Assembly: GCA_002404055.1 (NCBI GenBank)
Contig: DHIZ01000371.1
Span: 1,721-22,352, forward strand
DNA: 20,632 bases
Direction: 5' to 3'
From: Chloroflexi bacterium UBA4733
GTDB taxonomy: Bacteria > Chloroflexota > UBA4733
The translations under genes and the position numbers were made by a program. The notes under the pieces are model-generated. The model did no database searches and was not told the origin of the DNA. It saw nothing but the letters and a program-made list of their open reading frames with translations. Shown here one piece after another: positions 1 through 7,142 of this stretch (position 1 is its first letter; every line of letters begins with the position of its first letter).

Positions 1-801
1 AAGCGCCTGATCGTCGGCGGCTTCGACAAGGTCTACGAGATCGGCCACGACTTCCGCAACGAGAGCATCTCCTACAAGCACAACCCGGAATTCACCATGC
101 TGGAAGCGTATCAAGCCTACGCCGATTACTACGACATGATGGACCTCTATGAAACGCTGGTGGTGGCCGTGGTACAGGAGGTCTGTTCCGGCACGACGCT
201 GGCGTACCAGGGGAACACTATCGACTTCGCCCCACCCTGGCGACGCCTGACCATGCGCCAGGCCATCCTGGAGGCGACCGGCCTGGACTTCAGTCGGCAC
301 CGTGATACGGCAGCGCTGGCCGCCGCCTGTCAAGAGCGCCGGCTGCGCTGTGGTGAGGGCGGTTCCTGGGGCAAGATGATCGACGAGCTCGTCAAAAACT
401 ATGTTGAGCCGACGCTTGTGCGGCCGACCTTCTTGCTGGACTACCCCTGGGAGTTGTCCCCGCTGGCCAAGCGGCACCGGAACGACCCCCAACTGGTGGA
501 ACGCTTCGAGCCGTTCGTCGCCGGGTTTGAACTAGGCAACGCCTTCAGCGAGTTGAACGACCCGGACGACCAGCGGGAGCGCTTCCTTGACCAGCAGCGG
601 GCGGCGGCCCAGGGCGACACGGATGCCCACCAGTTGGACGAGGACTACCTGCTGGCGCTACAGCACGGCATGCCACCCACCGGCGGCATCGGCCTGGGGG
701 TAGACCGCCTGGTGATGCTGCTGACCGACAATCACTCCATCCGGGAAGTGATCCTCTTCCCGCATCACCGCAGTACCGAGACCGCAGGAGGTGGCGAATA
801 G
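1..801 (+). CDS. lysS: Lysyl-tRNA synthetase, class II, C-terminal part (5' end outside window)
   Basis: Charges tRNA-Lys with lysine in the cytoplasm. Only the C-terminal catalytic region is present: the frame is open from base 1 and translates as KRLIVGGFDKVYEIGHDFRNE, the class II motif 2 region with its FRNE signature. A second LysRS hallmark, PEFTMLEAYQAYADYYDMM, follows. Near the end, GIGLGVDRLVMLLTD is motif 3 with its ATP-binding Arg, followed by the family-typical IREVILFP. The ATG at 97 is internal and should not be taken as the start. The stop codon shares one base with the serS start, so the two are probably co-transcribed and translationally coupled. The match to bacterial LysS is clear. 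Without the N-terminal OB-fold in view, full length cannot be judged. Confidence 0.95.
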   Translation, partial: KRLIVGGFDKVYEIGHDFRNESISYKHNPEFTMLEAYQAYADYYDMMDLYETLVVAVVQEVCSGTTLAYQGNTIDFAPPWRRLTMRQAILEATGLDFSRHRDTAALAAACQERRLRCGEGGSWGKMIDELVKNYVEPTLVRPTFLLDYPWELSPLAKRHRNDPQLVERFEPFVAGFELGNAFSELNDPDDQRERFLDQQRAAAQGDTDAHQLDEDYLLALQHGMPPTGGIGLGVDRLVMLLTDNHSIREVILFPHHRSTETAGGGE

Positions 802-2060
802 TGTTGCCCGTTGCTTACATCCGTGAGCACGTCGAAGAAGTGCGTGAGCGCCTCAGCCTGCGCCAGAGTGCCGGGCCGTTGGACGACCTGCTGCAACTGG
901 ACGCACGGCGTCGCGCCCTGTTGAGCGAGGCCCAGGCCCTGCGGCAGCAGCGCAACGTCGCCAACGAAGGCATCAAGCGGGCCGGTCGGCCCGACGAAGC
1001 GCAGCGCAGCACGCTGCGCGCGCTGTCCGACCGCATCAAAGTGCTGGATGGTGAGCAGGAGAGCATCGAGCGGCAACTGAACGACCTGGCGTTGCGCCTG
1101 CCGAACCTGCCGCACCCTGACGTGCCGGCAGGGGCGTCGGACCAGGATAACGTCGAGTACATGCGCTGGGGCGAGCCACCGCAGTTCGCCTTCACGCCGC
1201 GACCGCACTGGGAGATCGGTGAGCAACTTGGCATCCTTGACCAGGATGCCGGCGTCAAACTGGCGGGCGCCCGCTTTTATGTCGCCCGTGGTCTCGGCGC
1301 CCGCCTGCAACGCGCGCTGATCGCCTTCTTCCTGGACTTCCACGTCGCCCGCCACGGCTACTGCGAGGTATCGCTGCCCTACCTGATCCGCAGCGCCGCC
1401 ATGCTCGGTTCCGCCAAGCTGCCCAAGTTTGCGGAGGACGCCTACTACCTGCGTGAGGACGATCTCTGGCTGAACCCGACGGCGGAGGTGGCGCTGACCG
1501 ACCTGCACCGCGACGACATCCTGGCCGGTGAGCAGTTGCCGCTGCGTTATACCGCCTATTGCCCCTCCTGGCGCCGCGAAGCCGGCTCGGCGGGGCGCGA
1601 CACCCGCGGCGTCATCCGCGTCCACCAGTTCCACAAGGTGGAGATGTATGCTTTCTGCCGGCCGGAAGAGTCCTACGCCCAGTATGACCGCCTGATTGCC
1701 GACGCGGAGGACCTCCTGCAGGCGCTCGGGTTGCACTACCGCGGCCTGCGCATCTGTACCGGAGACCTCGGCTTTACAGCCGCCGCGCAGGTTGACCTGG
1801 AAGTCTGGCTGCCCGGCGTGGCGGAGTTCAAAGAGATATCATCCATCAGCAACTGCGAAGCGTTCCAGGCCCGACGGGCCAATATTCGCTTCCGGCGGGC
1901 GGCCGGCGAACGCCCGGAGTTCGTCCACACCCTGAACGGCTCCGGTCTGCCGATCGACCGCACCTTTGCCGCGATCCTGGAGAACTACCAGCAAGAAGAT
2001 GGCAGCGTGGTGGTACCGGAGGTGTTGCGACCGTATATGGGGGCGGATGTCATCCGCTAA
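801..2060 (+). CDS. serS: Seryl-tRNA synthetase
   Basis: Charges tRNA-Ser and tRNA-Sec with serine. At 419 residues it has normal bacterial length. Residues 1 to about 105 are the charged N-terminal antiparallel coiled-coil arm that grips the long variable arm of tRNA-Ser. The class II catalytic core follows: the TAEVALTDLH region near residue 227, motif 2 (CPSWRREAGSAGRDTRG, near 253-269) with the HQFHKVEMY segment, and motif 3 (NGSGLPIDRTFAAILENYQ) near the end. In motif 3 the usual LAVGRT is replaced by LPIDRT, but the ATP-binding Arg is kept. It starts with GTG at 801, preceded by a strong AGGAGG ribosome site at about 786 that lies inside lysS. The downstream gene begins 9 bases after the stop, so lysS-serS-hypothetical looks like one operon. 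Confidence 0.95.
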   Translation: MLPVAYIREHVEEVRERLSLRQSAGPLDDLLQLDARRRALLSEAQALRQQRNVANEGIKRAGRPDEAQRSTLRALSDRIKVLDGEQESIERQLNDLALRLPNLPHPDVPAGASDQDNVEYMRWGEPPQFAFTPRPHWEIGEQLGILDQDAGVKLAGARFYVARGLGARLQRALIAFFLDFHVARHGYCEVSLPYLIRSAAMLGSAKLPKFAEDAYYLREDDLWLNPTAEVALTDLHRDDILAGEQLPLRYTAYCPSWRREAGSAGRDTRGVIRVHQFHKVEMYAFCRPEESYAQYDRLIADAEDLLQALGLHYRGLRICTGDLGFTAAAQVDLEVWLPGVAEFKEISSISNCEAFQARRANIRFRRAAGERPEFVHTLNGSGLPIDRTFAAILENYQQEDGSVVVPEVLRPYMGADVIR

Positions 2061-2069
2061 GGAACAGCT

Positions 2070-2624
2070 ATGGAGCGGCAACTACAGGCCCGTATCCTCT
2101 CCTGGCGCATCGGGCGTGCGGTGCGCACGGGGCGCGGCCTGGCAGTCGGCTGCGTTGTCATTCTGCTCATTACCGGCGCGTTTCGCCTGCATAGCCTGTC
2201 GCCGGGTGATACCACCTTTGCCTCGCCCTGCATTCCGTATACGCTGCGCCTGCCGCGCGCCTGGCATGTGCAGCCGGTGGCGATGCCCGACTGCGGTGCG
2301 CCGGTGCTGTTCGACGAATACCATCTGACCGTGCAGGGGCAGCAACTGTCGCTCAGCGTTCAGGCCGTGTCGCTGGTGGATGGGCGGTTCATGAATCTGA
2401 TCGGGTTGCCCCAGTCGGCCGGGAGTGTCACCCGGCACGGCGGCGGTGGACAGGTTTATGCCTCGCTCTTGCAGCGGCAGAACGGCGTCACCATCGCAGA
2501 TGGCGCCTTTAACCGTCCGCCGCTGAGCTACCTCATGACCGTGGAGAGCGATGGCGACATCAATCCGGAGCCGGTGCTCATCCAGGCTATGGCTGGCTGG
2601 GGCGATCACGCCGCCGGGAATTAG
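2070..2624 (+). CDS. Hypothetical membrane-anchored protein in the lysS-serS operon
   Basis: Function not recognised. The product is 184 residues. A basic N-terminus (about 1-22, many Arg) is followed by one hydrophobic segment (about 23-42, LAVGCVVILLITGAF), so it is probably a signal anchor with the rest outside the membrane. The exported part begins with a PCIPYTLRLPRAWHVQP stretch, with Cys residues near 53 and 71 that could pair. It resembles the start of lipoprotein-like or PsbP-like domains in form only; I cannot assign a family. It starts with ATG nine bases after serS, with TAAGGAA (including the serS stop) as ribosome site, so it is almost certainly co-transcribed with serS. Codon use and GC content match its neighbours. 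It could be a lineage-specific envelope protein. Confidence 0.75.
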   Translation: MERQLQARILSWRIGRAVRTGRGLAVGCVVILLITGAFRLHSLSPGDTTFASPCIPYTLRLPRAWHVQPVAMPDCGAPVLFDEYHLTVQGQQLSLSVQAVSLVDGRFMNLIGLPQSAGSVTRHGGGGQVYASLLQRQNGVTIADGAFNRPPLSYLMTVESDGDINPEPVLIQAMAGWGDHAAGN

Positions 2625-2644
2625 AGCCTCCAACTCCCCCAAGC

Positions 2645-2659
2645 TGGCACGCCCTTTGC
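2645..2659 (+). promoter_or_regulatory. Candidate sigma-54 (RpoN) -24/-12 promoter
   Basis: The sequence TGGCACG-CCCT-TTGC matches the sigma-54 consensus TGGCACG-N4-TTGC at every fixed base, with the preceding C also matching. The invariant GG (2646-2647) and GC (2658-2659) are separated by the required 10 bases. It lies in the non-coding gap upstream of the GlsB/YeaQ-like gene, which puts the expected start of transcription near 2671. Two short inverted repeats follow in the presumed leader (2684-2701 imperfect; CCGGA-TGT-TCCGG at 2717-2729). No enhancer-binding protein or rpoN gene is in the window, so use of this site is inferred. Confidence 0.6.
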
Positions 2660-2752
2660 GTATGTAGCTCAGCAACGGGGGCCGCCTCTCGGGAGACGGT
2701 TCTAAAAAGCACGGACCGGATGTTCCGGCCCGGCTAGTAGGAAAGGTTGGTG

Positions 2753-3040
2753 GTGCGCATGGTCATGGCGATTATCGGCTGGATCATCATCGGCATTATC
2801 GCGGGCTGGCTCGCCGGATTGGTTGTCGGCGGCTCAGGTTTCGGCGTGCTCGGTGATATGGTGGTCGGCTTGATCGGCGCCGTCATCGGCGGTTGGGTCA
2901 TGAGCGCGGTGCTCGGCTACGGCAACGGCGCCAACAACGGCGGCTTTATCTGGAGCCTGGCGGTGTCGTTCGTCGGCGCCGTGATCCTGTTGCTCATCGT
3001 CCGGTTGGTCTCCGGCGGTACGCGCCGCGCGGCGATCTAA
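2753..3040 (+). CDS. GlsB/YeaQ/YmgE family stress-response membrane protein
   Basis: A small integral membrane protein of the transglycosylase-associated (YeaQ/YmgE/GlsB) family, about 95 residues. Three hydrophobic, Gly-rich segments are visible: IIGWIIIGIIAGWLAGLVVGG, VVGLIGAVIGGWVM and WSLAVSFVGAVILLLIVRLV. The GWIIIGIIAGWLAG opening and GAVIGGW repeat are typical of the family. Members are linked to general and envelope stress, but their biochemical role is unclear. The start is uncertain. The ribosome site AGGAAAGG (2739-2746) best fits GTG 2753. ATG 2759 or 2765 would start closer to the usual family N-terminus, and TTG 2747 and GTG 2750 are also in frame. The gene stands alone behind a candidate sigma-54 promoter, which would fit regulated stress expression. 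Confidence 0.85.
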   Translation: MRMVMAIIGWIIIGIIAGWLAGLVVGGSGFGVLGDMVVGLIGAVIGGWVMSAVLGYGNGANNGGFIWSLAVSFVGAVILLLIVRLVSGGTRRAAI

Positions 3041-3081
3041 CGGGTACAGCCGGGCATAGCCGGCGCCCGTTCGGAGACGTG

Positions 3082-3136
3082 CCCGGCGACTGAAGTCGCG
3101 GCTACACGAAGCGAAGCCCGCCTGCGCGGGCTGACC
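3082..3136. repeat. Palindromic repeat, copy a (GCGAC-N4-GTCGC hairpin plus second hairpin)
   Basis: Two adjacent perfect hairpins: GCGAC-TGAA-GTCGC at 3086-3099, and AGCCCGC-CTGC-GCGGGCT at 3115-3132. They are joined by a GC-poorer spacer containing GGCTACACGAAGCGA. The first shares its GCGAC/GTCGC stem with hairpins at 4497-4510 and 20617-20630 in this window. This arrangement looks like a REP-like non-coding repeat. It overlaps the 3' end of the decayed hydrolase frame. Confidence 0.7.
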
Positions 3137-4381
3137 GAGTCCGCGCAGAACGTTCACGAACGGTTTCGGCTCGACGAGCGGCCGGTCTGTGCTGCCGGCC
3201 GGCGGCGCAGGCGGTGCTGACCGTGTTGTCGCCTTCGATCTGCTCGTAGGGCAACAGGCCGCAGGCGATCACCACCCCGCCGCCGGCAGCAAACTCCTCC
3301 AGCCTGTCCCACGCGGCTGCCTCCAGCGATGCCAGCGGGGGCAGGATGATGACGCGGTATTCGGCTTCACCCAGGCGGAGTGCGCCGTCCTCCACGCGAC
3401 CCTCGCTCAGCAACAGTGGGTCCAGACTGTCGAAGGGACGCTGGGCCGCTTCCAACTCCCGTTGCAGGTACTGCCAGTCGCCGGCCACCCGTTTGGCGAC
3501 GGCGTCCGGCCCCGAACCGATACTGCTGCCCGCGCTGCTACCGTGCGTCCACAGCGAAGTGATCGGGTCCAGCAGTGCCACGGAGCTGGCGCGGCGGCCG
3601 CGGCTGAGGGCGTAGCAGAGGCGGCCGAGGTAGTCGGTGAAGCGGGGAACTGCGACCAGTAGGGGTTCTGCAAGAACTGAGAGGGCGGCGCGTCCCATTT
3701 CCGCAGGCCGCCGAGCGAGTAGAGAAAGGCGTGGAAGACGAAGAGATTGGCCCCCTGGGCGGCGAGGCGGTCGGCTAGCGCTTTCATGTCCTGAAAGGTC
3801 AGCGACCAGCCGATGCTGTGGTAGCTCTCCACCAGTACCCGGTTCAGGCCGACCTGAGCAGCCAGAGAGGCGGGGAAGCGCGGATGGGCGCGGAAGCGGG
3901 GCCGCGTCTCGGCGTGCAGGGCGTCCAGCGTGCCGCCCACCTTCTCGTGGCCGGGATCGTTGCCGACGACGTGGGCGTGGCGCTGCACCGAGTTGCGCGT
4001 GGAGTCGACTTCCAGGCGCTCGCCGGGCTGCACGCTGGCGGAACGGGGCCGCATGTGCCAGGCCCGCCACTCCGGGTGGCGCACCGTCAGTTCCCCGCCG
4101 GCGGCGCCGCTGGGATAGGGGTACTCGTCGGCCAGCCAGACCTGCAGCCCGTGCGGCGCCGCCTCCCGGCTCGCCAGTTCCACTAGATCGAACCAGCGCT
4201 GCGAGAGATAGGGGGTGCTCAGGCCCGTGCGCGCAGCAATCTGAAAGCCACCAAGTCCGCCATCAGCGAAAGCCTGAACCTGCCGCCGAATCTCCGCCTC
4301 CTCCAGATCACCATTCCAGAACCACATGGGTACCGGCCGAAACTCGCGCGGCGGGGCGGCAAAGAGGGTGGGGTCGATCAC
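3102..4381 (-). pseudogene. GH106-like glycoside hydrolase remnant (frameshifted, internally deleted, truncated)
   Basis: Relic of a large glycosidase related to GH106-type alpha-L-rhamnosidase-like enzymes. The N-terminal block (residues 1-127, from the GTG at 4381) carries PMWFWNGDLEEAEIRRQV, GGFQIAARTGLSTPYLSQ and WLADEYPYPSGAAGGE. It then jumps to HVVGNDPGHEKVG, followed by LVESYHSIGWSLTFQDMKA and KWDAPPSQFLQNPYW. From my knowledge of the family, a catalytic stretch of roughly 200 residues is missing at about residue 128 (near 3995). At 3644-3647 (a G run on the + strand) the frame shifts by a one-base loss. The reading continues in the second frame as RFTDYLGRLCYALSRGR and later YRVIILPPLASLEAAAWD, as in the family. 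It ends after GGGVVIACGLLPYEQIEGD, where C-terminal domains should follow but repeat copy a begins. Intact relatives are more than twice as long. The frameshift alone could be an assembly error; the deletion and truncation could not. Confidence 0.75.
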
Positions 4382-4386
4382 GATTT

Positions 4387-4496
4387 ATGTCCCATTCGGC
4401 TGAGTCATCAACGGCGCGAGGAACAAGGCCGCGACTGCGGGCCCAGAGGGCGCCCCCGGCCAAGTACGGCGGATGCTGTGGTATGGAATGGGACAT
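4387..4496. repeat. 11-bp inverted repeat interleaved with the 39-bp repeat
   Basis: ATGTCCCATTC at 4387-4397 is repeated in inverted orientation as GAATGGGACAT at 4486-4496. The left arm sits just upstream of the hydrolase relic's GTG. The right arm lies in the loop of the 39-bp inverted repeat, so the two structures are interleaved and could not both fold fully at once. Confidence 0.65.
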
Positions 4497-4557
4497 GCGA
4501 CCGCAGTCGCCCCCGGTTCTTGGCCGGGGGCGCCCTCTGGGCCCGCAGTCGCGGCCT
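4426..4557. repeat. Perfect 39-bp inverted repeat, 54-bp loop (repeat copy b)
   Basis: The arms at 4426-4464 and 4519-4557 are exact reverse complements over 39 bases; I compared them base by base. The loop 4465-4518 carries a further hairpin GCGAC-CGCA-GTCGC (4497-4510), whose flank matches the repeat at the end of the window over 17 bases in reverse orientation. The right arm begins 6 bases beyond the stop of the minus-strand binding-protein gene, so as RNA this would fold into a very stable 3' hairpin that could stop or protect that transcript. No target-site duplication is visible. Confidence 0.9.
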
Positions 4558-4563
4558 CCGTCG

Positions 4564-6027
4564 TCATTTCCCAACGTACTTCTGCAACTCCGCGTTCGCC
4601 GCAGCGTCGGCTTTGGCGACGGCGTCGGCAGCCGTGGAGGCCCCGGCAAAGAGGGGAGCGAGCGCCTTCCAGGCTGCTCCGAGGACGGGACCGACGCCGA
4701 GGAAGACGGGGCCGAGCCGGCCGTACTTGGCCTGGTCGATAAAGACGTTCTTGTTCTTGGGTGGTCCTGCCTGGAATTCCGGCCAGGTGGCGGCCGAGAG
4801 GCGGGCGGGGATGCCGATGCCGATCTTGGCGTCTTGCTTCATGCTGTCGACGCTGGTCGCCGATTTCACGAACTGCCAGCCGAGGTCCGGGTTGGCGCTA
4901 CCCTTGGGCAAGAAGTAGCCGCCGGTGGCGATGACCGTCGCGTGTTGCCCGTCGGGACCGGTCGGCATTGGCCCGACATCCCAGGTGAAGCCCTTGGCAA
5001 AGGCGGCCACGCGGCCCTCGACGTAGAGGTAGGGATACATGCCGATCTTGCCGTTGTAGAACATGTTGGTGTCGCCCTTGTCGGCGGCCGACTCCGCCGC
5101 CGTCGGCGTGACGTGGTATTTCGTGCGCAGGTCAGCCAGCCATTGCAGCGCCTGCACCGTTTTGGCGTTGCTGAAGGTGATCTTCGTCACGTTGTCCGGG
5201 TTATCGACGATGTCGCCGCTGTCCAACCAGATCCAGGGTTCGGTGAACTGGCTGACCGGCATGGTGGTGCCGAAGGTGCCGCGGGAGGTGTTGGTCAGCT
5301 TCTGGGAAGCTTCGAGGTAGGAATCGAGCGTCCAGGCAGCCGTCGGTGGCTGCAGGGCGGCCTGCTGGAAGCTATCGATGTTGTACCAGATGGCGTAGCT
5401 GTGGAAGTTCTTGGGCAGGGCGAAGAGGCCCCCTTTGTACTGGTAGGCCTTCAGGGCAGCCGGCACGAAGTCCGAGGTGTCTAGCTTGTCACGCCCGATC
5501 AGCGGCTGCATGTCGGTGAAGGCGCTCTGGCGCAGCAGTTCCGGCACCATGTCGTTCGTGAAGACAGCAACATCGGGCGCCGTGCCGGCGGCCAGGAAGG
5601 TGGTGATCGTGCCCACATAGTCGCCGGGCACGTTCTGCGCCGTCACCGCCGCGCCACTGGCCTTGGTGAAGCTGCCGCCGATGGCGTTCATGTACTGGTC
5701 GTCGGCCGTGCTGCCCCAGTACGTCATCCAGACCTTGCCCTTGGCTACATTTGCTTTGGGGGCAGCCGAGGTTGTGGCTTTGGCGCTGACCGTGGCCGTG
5801 GTGGTCGTGGTGGCGAGGGCAGCAGCGGTCGCCTGGCTCGTGGTCGCAGCACTCGCCTGGCTCGCGGTCGCAGGGGCCTTGGTTACGGCGGCGGCGGTCG
5901 CGCTACCCGTGGTGGTCGCGGCTGGGGCGCTGGCGCCGCAGGCGGCGAGCAGACCGGCTGCCGAGAGGCCGGTAGCCGCGACCACGGCGTGTCGCAGCAG
6001 CACTCGGCGTGACGTGGACGGACTCAA
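4564..6027 (-). CDS. ABC sugar transporter substrate-binding lipoprotein (family 1, Tat-exported)
   Basis: Captures a sugar outside the membrane for an ABC importer. From the TTG at 6027 the product is 487 residues. The N-terminus STSRRVLLRHAVVAATG is a twin-arginine signal, ending in a lipobox LLAAC with Cys about 30 as the lipidated residue. An Ala/Thr/Ser-rich tether (about 31-88) precedes the family 1 solute-binding fold: VWMTYWGSTADDQYMNAI, then AAGTAPDVAVFTND, then an aromatic-rich region with NFHSYAIWYNIDSFQQA. The start is a choice. ATG 6069 would add a 14-residue extension ahead of the Tat motif, and a TATATA at 6052-6057 would place the transcript start downstream of it; GAGAGGATGG precedes the TTG. 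The glycosidase relic lies downstream and the RpiR regulator diverges. No permease genes are adjacent. Confidence 0.88.
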   Translation of the reverse strand: MSPSTSRRVLLRHAVVAATGLSAAGLLAACGASAPAATTTGSATAAAVTKAPATASQASAATTSQATAAALATTTTTATVSAKATTSAAPKANVAKGKVWMTYWGSTADDQYMNAIGGSFTKASGAAVTAQNVPGDYVGTITTFLAAGTAPDVAVFTNDMVPELLRQSAFTDMQPLIGRDKLDTSDFVPAALKAYQYKGGLFALPKNFHSYAIWYNIDSFQQAALQPPTAAWTLDSYLEASQKLTNTSRGTFGTTMPVSQFTEPWIWLDSGDIVDNPDNVTKITFSNAKTVQALQWLADLRTKYHVTPTAAESAADKGDTNMFYNGKIGMYPYLYVEGRVAAFAKGFTWDVGPMPTGPDGQHATVIATGGYFLPKGSANPDLGWQFVKSATSVDSMKQDAKIGIGIPARLSAATWPEFQAGPPKNKNVFIDQAKYGRLGPVFLGVGPVLGAAWKALAPLFAGASTAADAVAKADAAANAELQKYVGK

Positions 6028-6093
6028 CGATGCACCATCCTCTCTGCCTGGTATATATTCCCCTTGCATGGGGTCGTGCCACCGCCGCCGGAC

Positions 6094-6178
6094 TTGACAG
6101 TTATCGGACAGGTCAACGGGCGGCACTGTGTGAAAGGGATTATACGCAACCGACCAATCGAAGTCAATCGTTATTGGA
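6094..6178. promoter_or_regulatory. Candidate operator region between binding protein and RpiR regulator
   Basis: In the divergent gap I see an inverted pair TTGAC (6094-6098) and GTCAA (6112-6116), a third GTCAA at 6163-6167, CAATCG repeated exactly 10 bases apart (6155-6160 and 6165-6170), and a CCAAT (6154-6158) / ATTGG (6174-6178) inverted pair. Repeated half-sites on one helical face are what a dimeric or tetrameric regulator would bind. The neighbouring RpiR protein is the obvious candidate. The assignment is inference. Confidence 0.35.
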
Positions 6179-6220
6179 CCGTTGCGTTGTGGCATATCAC
6201 GCGAAGGAAGAGGGGCGGGC

Positions 6221-7081
6221 GTGACCGAGGAAGACGATCAGGCGTCGGCGGCTAGCAGAAAGACGGAACTGCCGTCGCTTCTCCTCACCCTGCGCAGCTT
6301 GCTGCCGCAGTTGCGGCCGGCAGAGCGGCGAACTGCGGTGTTCGTCGTGGACTACCCTGAGCGCGTCCAGCACATGCCGATCACGGCGCTGGCGCAGCAA
6401 GTGGGCGTGAGCATCGGCACGGTCAGCCGCTTGAGTCGCACGGTGGGCTGCTCCGGTTACGCCGAGTTCCGGCGCCGGCTGGTGCAGGACCTCACGCGGT
6501 CCGACCTGCGCGGTATCCCCTCTATGCGGGCGACGACGGCGGCCCTGGCCTCAGCCGGCGACTTTACCGACATCCTGGCCGGGGTGTTTGACCTTTCCAT
6601 CCAGTCGCTACGCGAGACGCTGCAGGTCATTGACAGTGGCGGCTTTCGCCAGGCGGTCGAGGTGCTGGCAGGTGCGCGGCTGGTGTACTGCTTCGGGGCA
6701 GGCGGCTCCGGGCTGGTCGCCATCGACGCCTCCTACCGCCTGATTCGGATCGGGAAGACGGCGCTGGGGGAAGGCGATTCCCAGTTGCAGAGCGCTCGCG
6801 CCGCTTTGCTGACGCCGCAGGATGCGGCGCTGGCAGTGTCGATTTCGGGCGAGCATGCCCAGACGCTGGACGCTGCGCACGCGGTGAAACTGGCTGGAAC
6901 GCCGCTGATCGTGATCACGAACTTCCCGCAGTCGCACCTGGGCCGCCTGGCCGACATCTGCCTGCACACCGTCTCCCGCCAGCCCGACTGGCACCGCGAA
7001 GCGGTACCGGGCCGCGTCGTGCAACTGACGCTTATTGATGCCCTGTGCGTCTGCCTGATGCGCCGGGTGGCATCGGTGTGA
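6221..7081 (+). CDS. RpiR/MurR family transcriptional regulator (HTH + SIS domain)
   Basis: A sugar-phosphate-responsive DNA-binding regulator. The product is 286 residues from GTG 6221, with normal two-domain layout. An N-terminal HTH_6 domain (about 20-95) contains ITALAQQVGVSIGTVSRLSR and the family-typical GYAEFRRRL. It is followed by a SIS phosphosugar-binding domain (about 120-265) with VYCFGAGGSGLVAIDASYR and AAHAVKLAGTPLIVITN. In relatives AVSISGEHAQT would be an S-G-x-[ST] phosphate-binding loop. GTG 6221 is preferred over the in-frame TTG 6182 because AGGAAGAGG (about 6205-6213) sits 7 bases upstream and the family's N-terminus fits. It diverges from the sugar-binding lipoprotein gene, which implies local control of sugar uptake. 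The effector cannot be read from sequence. Confidence 0.92.
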   Translation: MTEEDDQASAASRKTELPSLLLTLRSLLPQLRPAERRTAVFVVDYPERVQHMPITALAQQVGVSIGTVSRLSRTVGCSGYAEFRRRLVQDLTRSDLRGIPSMRATTAALASAGDFTDILAGVFDLSIQSLRETLQVIDSGGFRQAVEVLAGARLVYCFGAGGSGLVAIDASYRLIRIGKTALGEGDSQLQSARAALLTPQDAALAVSISGEHAQTLDAAHAVKLAGTPLIVITNFPQSHLGRLADICLHTVSRQPDWHREAVPGRVVQLTLIDALCVCLMRRVASV

Positions 7082-7142
7082 CGGCAGGGCTATCCCGCGA
7101 GTATATTTGGGCGAACGACGTCAAAGCAAACGGCCGGTCGGA

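Noticed and set aside
765..1736. Minus-strand open frame opposite serS
   Set aside because: High GC leaves stops scarce in the antisense frame. serS on the plus strand is unambiguous and no motif is visible in the antisense product.
2658..2732. tRNA-like stretch with GTAGCTCAG and GGTTCTAAA
   Set aside because: The D-loop and T-loop look-alikes are there, but the T stem (GACGG against AAGCA) does not pair and no acceptor stem closes. I do not call a tRNA.
3637..5484. Long plus-strand open frame antisense to the hydrolase relic and binding protein
   Set aside because: The translation is low-complexity Arg/Gly/Pro-rich, lacks any recognisable domain and spans the 39-bp repeat. It mirrors the real minus-strand genes.
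5740..5990. Ala/Thr-rich repeats in the binding protein as a possible tandem-repeat locus
   Set aside because: This is the usual low-complexity tether behind a lipobox; the repeats are degenerate and a similar tether occurs in the second binding protein.
6064..6080. Sigma-54-like TGGCACG on the minus strand upstream of the first binding-protein gene
   Set aside because: The spacing to the downstream GC is 11 rather than 10 bases and TTGC is replaced by CATGC, so it fails the invariant geometry.
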